A program made the position numbers and the translations under genes. A stretch of 5,870 bases of DNA from Cryomorphaceae bacterium (GTDB taxonomy: Bacteria; Bacteroidota; Bacteroidia; Flavobacteriales_D; Crocinitomicaceae), in NCBI GenBank assembly GCA_027485365.1, contig JAIXRD010000335.1, forward strand, positions 1 through 5,870, read 5' to 3'. This document shows, piece by piece, positions 1 to 5,870 of the stretch. Numbering within the stretch: position 1 is the first letter of the stretch; the number at the start of each line of letters is the position of its first letter. The notes below the pieces were generated by a model. That model saw only the letters and a program-made list of their open reading frames with translations. It ran no database searches and was not told where the DNA came from.

Positions 1-515
1 ATGTAATCAAACACAATACACCCAGATTGAAACCCCTGAACCATAAAAGTTGTGGTTGCACTTGGGGATGTTTGAATCGTAAATAAATTGGGGTAATTCG
101 TTAAATAAGATGGTGACCAAAGCACAGAATCAACCATTCCGGTAGCTTGTAAAGTTACCACCGTTCCTGAATCTACATACTGATCCGGACCTGCATCGAT
201 GCTTGGACTAATTACCGTTAGCGAAGTTTGAGCCGTATCGTAACTAACAACACCATTAAAGGTACAGCTGCAAATTACAAGAAGTTGATTCGATGCGTGT
301 GTTGGAATCAATGAAAATGGACCAGACCCATTAGATAGTATCGAATCACCATTCACATACCACGTATACAAGGCCGTTCCTGGACAAGAAGTACTTGCAC
401 TCAATTGTATCCCCTCGCCAACGCAAATAGTGTCATTTGCGGGAAATATCAAAAACTGAGCACAACCCCATGCGCTATTTATCACCATTAACAAAACAAT
501 AACAAGACGCGACAC
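1..515 (-). CDS. Secreted PKD/Ig-like modular protein, N-terminal part (C-terminus outside window)
   Basis: The frame is open from a GTG at 515-513 to the left edge (171 codons plus 2 bases). The in-frame stop upstream is TAA at 527-525. The GTG start gives a convincing signal peptide, MSRLVIVLLMVINSAWGCAQ, with likely cleavage near the C-A-Q; the ATG at 488-486 would discard the hydrophobic core. Residues about 24-105 form a first module opening with N-D-T-I-C-V-G-E-G, the usual opening of Bacteroidota PKD/Ig-like modules (compare 'DTICxGxxVxL'), and containing a T-W-Y-V-N-G strand. A second module from about residue 106 begins D-A-G-P-D-Q and contains V-L-W-S-P and T-T-T-F-M-V-Q-G, typical of PKD-like modules in type IX secretion substrates. 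Such proteins often end in a gliding-motility-associated sorting domain, which cannot be seen here. The cysteine after A-W-G is a poor lipobox match, so I favour signal peptidase I. The specific function is unknown; surface or extracellular adhesion is an inference. Confidence 0.8.
   Translation of the reverse strand, partial: MSRLVIVLLMVINSAWGCAQFLIFPANDTICVGEGIQLSASTSCPGTALYTWYVNGDSILSNGSGPFSLIPTHASNQLLVICSCTFNGVVSYDTAQTSLTVISPSIDAGPDQYVDSGTVVTLQATGMVDSVLWSPSYLTNYPNLFTIQTSPSATTTFMVQGFQSGCIVFDY
453..515 (-). other. Signal peptide of the minus-strand protein
   Basis: Residues 1-20 have a single Arg, then a hydrophobic core (L-V-I-V-L-L-M-V-I) and a small-residue end (N-S-A-W-G-C-A-Q). This supports Sec export and fixes the start at the GTG rather than the internal ATG. 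The exact cleavage point (after A19 or Q20) is uncertain. Confidence 0.7.
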
Positions 516-547
516 AATACGATTTTACAATTAAAATTAATGGTTTT

Positions 548-571
548 CAATGGCTTATTGCAATGCCATTG
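548..571. repeat. Short inverted repeat in the divergent spacer
   Basis: CAATGGC (548-554) and GCCATTG (565-571) are perfect reverse complements separated by 10 bases. The pair could be a regulator half-site pair or a weak hairpin. A 7 bp match can arise by chance, so its function is unproven. Confidence 0.3.
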
Positions 572-604
572 CCCAAACGACGTGCAAACTACCGATTTTT
601 TTAC

Positions 605-612
605 GAATTTTG
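605..612 (+). promoter_or_regulatory. Weak candidate -7 element for the plus-strand gene
   Basis: GAATTTTG matches five of the six fixed positions of the Bacteroidota -7 consensus TAnnTTTG. It would place transcription initiation roughly 35-40 bp before the ATG at 656. No TTG is seen at the expected upstream distance, so this is only a candidate. Confidence 0.22.
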
Positions 613-640
613 GCATACTTATCGAAGGGATTCGAAGAAA

Positions 641-648
641 TTAAAAAG
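641..648 (+). promoter_or_regulatory. Purine-rich stretch, possible ribosome binding site
   Basis: TTAAAAAG lies 7 bases before the ATG at 656. It is A-rich rather than a true GGAGG, as is common in Bacteroidota, where Shine-Dalgarno pairing is weak. It mildly supports the 656 start over the in-frame ATG at 563. Confidence 0.3.
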
Positions 649-655
649 CTACAGT

Positions 656-715
656 ATGCAAAAATTTACCCTTACCTCCATTTTTTTCATAGCATTTACA
701 TTAAACCACTGGGGA
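656..715 (+). other. Signal peptide of the large protein
   Basis: MQKFTLTSIFFIAFTLNHWG has Lys3, a hydrophobic stretch (T-S-I-F-F-I-A-F-T-L) and a short polar end. Cleavage after W-G would leave an N-terminal Gln, a common first residue of mature Bacteroidota exported proteins. The exact site is uncertain because His-Trp-Gly is not a classic A-x-A. Confidence 0.65.
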
Positions 716-3700
716 CAACGCTTAGATTATGACCATTCTTCCAACTGGTTTTTCGGCATCAATGCAGGAGCAACTTGGAGTTGTACAGATGTTGAGAACG
801 AAACCAACGGCGGCTGGGGCTTAACCTTAGGGAAATCATTCAATTTTAAAACGGGAAGACGTGTAAGTTTTGATTTTCGGGGTAGATACCTTCATGGAAA
901 TTGGTATGGACAAGATTACGATACAAGTTCGCTTAACTCATACATCGGTGGTCCACTAAGCGCCTACAAGGATTCATTTAACATGACGGCTCACAATTTT
1001 TATAACGACCAACATCGCTTGGCGTTTGAATTGGTATTACACGCCAATCGTTTTGCAGAACGAACCAATTGGGATCCGTACATTTTTGGAGGAATTGGGG
1101 TTACTTGGAGACAAACCTGGGGAAACCTAAGCTATAACGACAGCAGTTTATATGACTACCCCGACATGCTTGCCGGAGGAAACATTGCTAGTGCAATAAC
1201 CACAAATATGGATAACTCCTACGAAACCCGCTTGGATCAATTGAGTGGTTTTAAGTGGAATGCAAAGTGGATGCCGAGTTTGGGTATCGGATTAGGATAT
1301 ATTATCGGGCCACGTTTTTCCATTGGTATCGAACATAAAACAACATTTACTGGAATGGATGATTGGGACGGTGTGGTTTCAAGTAATCGCATTAAAAATG
1401 ACTGGTACCATTACACTTCAGGTTATATGCAATTCCGTTTTAAAACTCGAGAAAAAGATCCAAAACCTGAAGAACAAACGAATACGATAAATAATATAAA
1501 TAATTTCACTACCAATTGCATTGCCCCTACACTTTCTATTCGAGACAAACAATACACAAGCACCTTGAGTACGGCGAGCTTTACCCTTGGAACCACTCAA
1601 ATCGGGCAGTCAAATCAATTAACTGTAAAAGATCAACAAGGAAATTTGGTTCCCTTTACGTTTAATTCCACAACACGCGAACTCACCGTAAGCGTCGCCT
1701 TAAAACCTGGAATAAACACCTTCACCATATTTGCGCAAAACGAATGTGGATCAGCCACCGAAACGATACAAATCACCTATAATGATTGCCAATTTCCACA
1801 AATCACGTTAACTAATCTCATTAAGGATTCAAGCATTACGGTAAGCACCAATACCATTAATGTGGGAGCAATCATTCAACATAGCACCTTGAATGCCCTT
1901 AATTTCTTTGTGAATGGAATTAAATCAAATGGGTTTGCTTACAATGTAGCGAACCATGCATTTCAAGCCACCGTTGCCCTTAACCCGGGAAAGAACTTAA
2001 TTAAAATAGAGGCTAATAATCCATGTGGATCTGCCTATGCAGTGACTGAAGTAATTTATAATAACTGCATTACGCCGCAACTTCAATTAATCAATCCAAC
2101 CAGCAGTGGCATTACAGTTAGTACCGCGGCACAAAAAGTTCAGATAAAAACCATCGGATTCAATGCCAAAACAGAATTAAGTGTACTGCTCAACGGACAA
2201 GCAACCAACACCTTTACTTGGATTAACAATGTTATTGAAATCCCTGTAACCCTGAAGCCAGGCAACAACACCATCACGATTAATGGGACGAATCCTTGTG
2301 GTTCAGAATCTGTAGTTATTGCTATGAATTATCAAGCATGTCAAGCGCCGGTGCTTACTTTACAAACTCCAAACACTGCAAATGTAATTGTAACTAAAGC
2401 CGCTTATACGTTGAAGGTGAAAACACAACATCAAACGGCAATCAACCTGATGGTAAACAACAGCATTGTTACAAATTATACCCTCAATGCCGCATCAGGA
2501 ATCTTAGAATATTCGTTTACATTAAATCCAGGATTAAACATTGTGAGCATCACCAGCTCTAATGGCTGTGGGGTTGATATTGAATCCCTCAACATTACCT
2601 ACCAAGCCTGCAATGCACCAACCGTGTCTATTTCATCAATCGGTGGCACCACTGCAAATCAAGGTTTTTTATTTTCGGCGAATACAGCAAACATTGCCAA
2701 CTCACAAGAAATTAAAGTAACTCAAAACGGAACGGCAATTCCATTCACCTTTATCAATGGAAATATTCAGGCTATTGCCACCTTGGCTGCCGGGCCGAAC
2801 GTATTTAATGTAACCGTAATTAACGGATGCGGCACACAAACACAAACACAAAATGTAGTGTTTAATAATTGCGTAACCCCAACGATTTCTTTAGTTCAAC
2901 CTACCGCAAGCGGTATCACTGTAAATGAAGCCGGTTATCAAGTTCAATGCGCACTTTCGGGAGTTAACAACGCATCAGATATCACCTTCAAAGTAAATGG
3001 ACTGGCTAAACCGTTTCAATTCATTAATAACATGTTAACGGCTTCACTGACATTAAATCTAGGAATCAACACGATCAATGTTTCGGTTAAGAATGCCTGT
3101 GGGAATGACAATGAGTCGTTCAATATTACATACAAGCAATGTTTAGCTCCATCCATCGTACTAACGAATCCGATCCAAACTACACTAACCACCACCCAAA
3201 ATACAGCGAACATCTCGTTTACCGCAATTAATTGTTCGTCAGCATCACAAATAGTAATTACAAAAAATGGTAATGTGATTCCGTTTACCTTCCTGAACGG
3301 CGTGGGGTCCTTAACTGCCTCGCTTACCCCAGGATTGAATACGTATACCCTAACAGCAACGAACGATTGTGGTAGAGACATTGCCAATATAAACCTTACC
3401 TACGACAATTGTGTTGCACCAATTATTGCGATTAACAGTCCAATTCCTTCAACTACAGCAAGCCAAAGTTTAGCTGTAAGCGCAGCGATTCAAAACGTAA
3501 CGAATGTAAACCAAATTGCCCTCTTATTAAATGGGGTTGGTGTACCGTTTACCTTTAACAATGGCCAACTGAATGCCACACTCACGCTTGTTGCAGGCAT
3601 TAATAACGTCTCGCTTTCAGTTTCCAATTCATGTGGGTCGGATGTTAAATCAAAAACAATTGAATTTATCCCATGTAAGTCGCCTACAATTACAATAACA

Positions 3701-5870
3701 CAGCCCAATAATTCAGGGTTAACGGTGAGTGCAGCAGGTTACACCTTACAAGCTCAAATTAACAATGCGGACCAAGCAAATCAAATAAGTCTTACGCTGA
3801 ATGGAACACCGATCACTAATTTCCAATTCTCAAATGGAACACTAACAGCGCCGGTTTCGCTTTCAAATGGGATCAACACCTTTAACCTATTTGTGAATAA
3901 TGGATGCGGTGTAGATCAGGCATCCACGACCATCCAACTGAGCACCTGTAATTCACCGGTAGTGAGCATTTCTAATGTTAGTGGTCAAACTGTATCAACT
4001 GCCGCGTATACTTTAAATGCCGCGGTGCAAGAAGTTGCAAATGCTCAAGGACTTACCTTAACCCTTAATGGACAGGTTACGCCATTTAACTTATTGAATG
4101 GTTCAGTAAATTCAACATTCACGTTGCAACCTGGTATTAACAATATTATGCTGTCTGCAACCAACGGGTGTGGAACAGACACTAAATCCATGCAAGTTAC
4201 CTACGTTCCTTGTACGGCTCCAACTGTCAACATTCAGGGAACCAATGCGACAGTGACCAGTGCTGCTTATGTATTCAATGCTACTGTAAATGGGGTGAGT
4301 GCGCAACAACTTAGCTTGAACCAAAACGGTAATCCAGTTCAGAATTTTTCTTTAAATGGAAATGCTCTTACAGCCTCACTTACCTTACAACCGGGCACAA
4401 ACAGCATTGTCTTATTTGCACAAAATACCTGTGGAAGTGATCGTAGTGAATTGAATGTTATTTATCAGAATTGTATGGCTCCAACGGTTGGTATCTCTCA
4501 GTTAAATGATACGGTAGCGCAAGGAATTTATGCCTTTATGGCCAACCTTACAAACATGCCGAACAGTCAAGGAATTACACTATCGCTTAACGGACAAAAC
4601 ATTCCAAGCTTCAATTATGCCAATGGGGTATTAACCGCAAGTTTGAATTTAGCAAATGAAGGCAACACCATTACATTAAATGCGATAAACGCATGCGGCA
4701 ACGCCTCTCAAAATGCCTCCATATACTACAATCATTGTCAAGCACCGAACATCATCGTAAACTCGGCCCTTCAAGCCAGTGACGGGAACTATCAATATGA
4801 TGTTACCTTACAAAATGTGTATGATATTGAAGGTGTTTATTTCACCTATAATGGGCAAAATGTACCATTTACCTTTGAAAATGGCGTTATTATAGCGAAT
4901 GTTACCTTAAATCCCGGAGCAAATACCTTTTACATCACGGCAAGTAACAATTGCGGAACGGATACAGAAACCACTACGGTGACCTTTGCGAATTGTACAC
5001 TCCCAGAAATCACCATGAATGGAAGCATTGCGAACGGAGGAAGTTCAACCGCAAGCTCGGTTATGATCAACGCATCAGTTAATGGCTATGATGGCAGTAC
5101 AACCGTTCAAGTTACTAAGAATGGTAATGTAGTTAATGGTCTTTCTTGGGCAACCGGGTCAATTAGCCAAAACGTCAATTTATCTGACGGATTAAATACG
5201 ATTACAATATCTGCTACAAACGCATGCGGCACGGATACTGAAACGTATACGGTAACCAAATGTAAAACGCCAACCATTAGTTTAGTGAGTCCTGCGTCGA
5301 ATGTTACCAATGTTTCTTTAGCGGCATATGCATTAACCTTCAACATACAAAATGTGAGTAATGCAAATGAAATAAGTTTGACACAGAATGGCAGCACTTT
5401 AGCGGGAATTTCATTAGGGGGCAGCATCGCTACCCTTCCGGTGTTGCTTCAAGCGGGGGCGAATAACTTTAATTTATCTGTGAATACCGCTTGTGGGTCA
5501 ACGCAAACATCATTTACCATTAACTACACAGCCAACGTAGCTCCTCCAACTAATAATACGAATGACAACAATGGCGGCGTTGAAAAACCAACGAATAGTC
5601 CACAAAACAACCAACCGAAACCCGCTAGTACGCCGAATAAAGGTGGTGGCGGTGCAGCACCAAACAATACTCCAACGCCTGCAAAAGAAGTAAAACCTGC
5701 GGTAACCCCTACGCCAGCACCAAACAATACCCCAACGCCAGCGAAAGAAGTAAAACCTGCAGTAACCCCTGCGCCAGCACCAAACAATACCCCAACGCCA
5801 GCGAAAGAAGTAAAACCTGCAGTAACCCCAACGCCAGCACCAAACAATACCCCAACGCCAGCCAAAGAAG
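656..5870 (+). CDS. Giant outer-membrane barrel protein with 15 Ig-like repeats and Pro-rich tail (3' end outside window)
   Basis: One uninterrupted frame of 1738 codons runs from ATG 656 to the right edge with no stop, so the true protein is longer. Order of parts: signal peptide (residues 1 to about 20); aromatic-rich beta-barrel-like region (about 31-262); charged/Asn-rich linker (263-287); fifteen Ig-like repeats (288 to about 1624); low-complexity tail rich in Pro, Thr, Asn and Lys (from about 1629), which becomes a 20-residue tandem repeat from 1668. The ATG at 656 directly precedes a signal sequence; an in-frame ATG at 563 would add 31 mostly basic and aromatic residues ahead of it and is unlikely. 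The protein should be exported and held in the outer membrane by the barrel, with the Ig array acting as a stalk or adhesin. I cannot name a family. A C-terminal OmpA-like peptidoglycan-binding domain, a lectin-like tip or a type IX sorting domain could all follow beyond the edge. Adhesion or structural function is inferred from architecture only. Confidence 0.85.
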   Translation, partial: MQKFTLTSIFFIAFTLNHWGQRLDYDHSSNWFFGINAGATWSCTDVENETNGGWGLTLGKSFNFKTGRRVSFDFRGRYLHGNWYGQDYDTSSLNSYIGGPLSAYKDSFNMTAHNFYNDQHRLAFELVLHANRFAERTNWDPYIFGGIGVTWRQTWGNLSYNDSSLYDYPDMLAGGNIASAITTNMDNSYETRLDQLSGFKWNAKWMPSLGIGLGYIIGPRFSIGIEHKTTFTGMDDWDGVVSSNRIKNDWYHYTSGYMQFRFKTREKDPKPEEQTNTINNINNFTTNCIAPTLSIRDKQYTSTLSTASFTLGTTQIGQSNQLTVKDQQGNLVPFTFNSTTRELTVSVALKPGINTFTIFAQNECGSATETIQITYNDCQFPQITLTNLIKDSSITVSTNTINVGAIIQHSTLNALNFFVNGIKSNGFAYNVANHAFQATVALNPGKNLIKIEANNPCGSAYAVTEVIYNNCITPQLQLINPTSSGITVSTAAQKVQIKTIGFNAKTELSVLLNGQATNTFTWINNVIEIPVTLKPGNNTITINGTNPCGSESVVIAMNYQACQAPVLTLQTPNTANVIVTKAAYTLKVKTQHQTAINLMVNNSIVTNYTLNAASGILEYSFTLNPGLNIVSITSSNGCGVDIESLNITYQACNAPTVSISSIGGTTANQGFLFSANTANIANSQEIKVTQNGTAIPFTFINGNIQAIATLAAGPNVFNVTVINGCGTQTQTQNVVFNNCVTPTISLVQPTASGITVNEAGYQVQCALSGVNNASDITFKVNGLAKPFQFINNMLTASLTLNLGINTINVSVKNACGNDNESFNITYKQCLAPSIVLTNPIQTTLTTTQNTANISFTAINCSSASQIVITKNGNVIPFTFLNGVGSLTASLTPGLNTYTLTATNDCGRDIANINLTYDNCVAPIIAINSPIPSTTASQSLAVSAAIQNVTNVNQIALLLNGVGVPFTFNNGQLNATLTLVAGINNVSLSVSNSCGSDVKSKTIEFIPCKSPTITITQPNNSGLTVSAAGYTLQAQINNADQANQISLTLNGTPITNFQFSNGTLTAPVSLSNGINTFNLFVNNGCGVDQASTTIQLSTCNSPVVSISNVSGQTVSTAAYTLNAAVQEVANAQGLTLTLNGQVTPFNLLNGSVNSTFTLQPGINNIMLSATNGCGTDTKSMQVTYVPCTAPTVNIQGTNATVTSAAYVFNATVNGVSAQQLSLNQNGNPVQNFSLNGNALTASLTLQPGTNSIVLFAQNTCGSDRSELNVIYQNCMAPTVGISQLNDTVAQGIYAFMANLTNMPNSQGITLSLNGQNIPSFNYANGVLTASLNLANEGNTITLNAINACGNASQNASIYYNHCQAPNIIVNSALQASDGNYQYDVTLQNVYDIEGVYFTYNGQNVPFTFENGVIIANVTLNPGANTFYITASNNCGTDTETTTVTFANCTLPEITMNGSIANGGSSTASSVMINASVNGYDGSTTVQVTKNGNVVNGLSWATGSISQNVNLSDGLNTITISATNACGTDTETYTVTKCKTPTISLVSPASNVTNVSLAAYALTFNIQNVSNANEISLTQNGSTLAGISLGGSIATLPVLLQAGANNFNLSVNTACGSTQTSFTINYTANVAPPTNNTNDNNGGVEKPTNSPQNNQPKPASTPNKGGGGAAPNNTPTPAKEVKPAVTPTPAPNNTPTPAKEVKPAVTPAPAPNNTPTPAKEVKPAVTPTPAPNNTPTPAKE
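746..1441 (+). other. N-terminal eight-stranded beta-barrel-like domain
   Basis: Residues 31-262 contain eight alternating, aromatic-flanked segments that read as amphipathic membrane strands: about 31-41 (W-F-F-G-I-N-A-G-A-T-W), 53-64, 70-83, 120-130, 141-155, 206-217, 221-232 and 256-263 (G-Y-M-Q-F-R-F-K). They are separated by polar, Asp/Asn/Tyr-rich loops, the longest at about 84-119 and 156-200. This resembles the OmpA/OmpX/OmpW size class of outer-membrane barrels. An even strand count would put both ends in the periplasm. The strand assignment was made by eye and sequence identity to a named family was not established. There is a single Cys (residue 43). Confidence 0.6.
1517..5527 (+). 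repeat. Fifteen tandem Ig-like repeats of 86-93 residues (coding repeat array)
   Basis: Units begin with a C-x-x-P motif whose Cys codons lie at 1517, 1787, 2066, 2339, 2609, 2870, 3140, 3410, 3674, 3947, 4211, 4472, 4736, 4994 and 5261, all in frame. Unit lengths are 258-279 bp. A typical unit reads: C-x-x-P-x-I; a strand ending near A-x-Y-x-L; I-x-L-x-x-N-G; P-F-x-F-x-N-G; L-T-A-S-L-T-L-x-P-G-x-N-T; N-x-C-G-x-D; and a final strand x-I-T-Y before the next Cys. This beta-strand pattern fits an Ig-like fold. Every unit keeps both the C-x-x-P and the N-x-C-G cysteine, suggesting one disulphide per unit. DNA similarity between units is modest, so the duplications look old. Unit 15 ends at I-N-Y without the next Cys, which marks the end of the array. 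Units 6 and 7 each carry one extra Cys. Confidence 0.85.
2834..2851 (+). repeat. Short ACACAA hexanucleotide repeat inside unit 5
   Basis: Three in-frame copies of ACACAA encode T-Q-T-Q-T-Q just after the N-G-C-G motif of Ig-like unit 5. Gain or loss of a copy would change length by two residues without a frameshift. It is probably incidental. Confidence 0.6.
5540..5656 (+). other. Low-complexity linker after the Ig array
   Basis: Residues about 1629-1667 are rich in Pro, Asn, Thr and Gly, opening with A-P-P-T-N-N-T-N-D-N-N and ending in a short Gly run (K-G-G-G-G-A). It is likely disordered and connects the last Ig-like unit to the Pro/Lys repeat. It contains no Cys. Confidence 0.65.
5657..5870 (+). 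repeat. 60 bp in-frame tandem repeat encoding a Pro/Lys-rich 20-residue unit
   Basis: Copies start at 5657, 5717, 5777 and 5837; the fourth is cut by the window edge, giving about 3.6 copies. The unit encodes APNNTPTPAKEVKPAVTPTP. Copies differ at only a few bases, mostly silent; the exception is ACG to GCG in the second copy, changing Thr to Ala. Such near-identity contrasts with the diverged Ig repeats and points to recent duplication or ongoing slippage. The encoded segment should be an extended, disordered spacer with the K-E-x-K charge pattern repeating every 20 residues. The array very likely continues to the right. Confidence 0.92.

Larger units (their letters stand above)
516..655. 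promoter_or_regulatory. Divergent intergenic promoter region
   Basis: This 140 bp gap separates the GTG of the minus-strand gene from the ATG of the plus-strand gene, so promoters for both must lie here or reach into the coding regions. The left part (about 521-547) is strongly A/T-rich, as expected of a leader before the minus-strand GTG, and shows no Shine-Dalgarno site. I found no perfect Bacteroidota promoter (TAnnTTTG with an upstream TTG) on either strand. Confidence 0.6.

Noticed and set aside
453..470. Lipoprotein lipobox in the minus-strand protein
   Set aside because: The residues before the Cys are A-W-G; Trp at -2 and the absence of Leu/Val at -3 make lipidation unlikely compared with ordinary signal peptidase cleavage.
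563..655. In-frame upstream ATG at 563 as the start of the large protein
   Set aside because: It would add 31 residues rich in Arg, Lys, Tyr and Phe in front of a good signal peptide. The start at 656 explains export better.
550..732. Plus-strand 60-residue open frame in the divergent spacer
   Set aside because: It overlaps the signal peptide and early codons of the large gene in another frame and has no recognisable features.
1418..1600. Minus-strand 60-residue open frame opposite the barrel/repeat junction
   Set aside because: It is antisense to the linker and first Ig-like unit, with no signal or domain, and the plus-strand reading is continuous through it.
3016..5427. Several minus-strand open frames of 70-123 codons within the Ig array (3016-3387, 3490-3708, 4112-4324, 5107-5427)
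   Set aside because: They lie opposite the uninterrupted repeat-encoding frame, lack coherent domains, and arise from repeat-derived codon composition.
5524..5865. Minus-strand open frame encoding a Gly/Val/Phe-rich repeat protein
   Set aside because: It is the reverse-strand shadow of the Pro/Lys tail and the 60 bp repeat. Its repetitiveness comes from the DNA repeat, and the plus strand carries the continuous long frame.
5657..5870. CRISPR-like direct repeats
   Set aside because: The repeats are contiguous, without unique spacers, and code in frame for a 20-residue unit, so this is a coding tandem repeat.

Overview
The window carries parts of two divergently transcribed, envelope-directed protein genes separated by a 140 bp A/T-rich spacer. 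Both run off the window. The style points to Bacteroidota, probably Flavobacteriales (a Fluviicola/Crocinitomicaceae-like organism is my best guess). The evidence is moderate-to-low GC, Asn/Thr-rich secreted proteins, PKD/Ig-like modules of the kind found in type IX secretion substrates, and little sign of a strong Shine-Dalgarno site. There are no tRNA or rRNA genes, insertion sequences or CRISPR arrays.

Layout. Positions 1-515 (minus strand) hold the N-terminal 171 codons of a secreted protein. It starts at GTG and has a signal peptide followed by two PKD/Ig-like modules; its C-terminus lies left of the window. Positions 516-655 are the shared divergent promoter region. Positions 656-5870 (plus strand) are one uninterrupted open frame of 1738 codons that continues past the right edge.

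The large protein has four parts: a signal peptide; an N-terminal region of about 230 residues that reads as an eight-stranded outer-membrane beta-barrel; fifteen tandem Ig-like repeats of 86-93 residues, each with a C-x-x-P start and an N-x-C-G motif near its end; and a low-complexity Pro/Thr/Asn/Lys tail that enters a near-perfect 60 bp (20-residue) tandem repeat still running at the window edge.

The two genes probably both contribute to the cell surface, one as a secreted or surface modular protein and the other as a barrel-anchored Ig-repeat stalk. Sharing a divergent intergenic region does not prove co-regulation. The most interesting point is the architecture of the large protein. An N-terminal barrel followed by a long Ig array resembles the intimin/invasin (type Ve) layout in a lineage where I would not expect it. 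If the barrel is instead OmpA-like, the array is a periplasmic stalk that looks too long for the periplasm.
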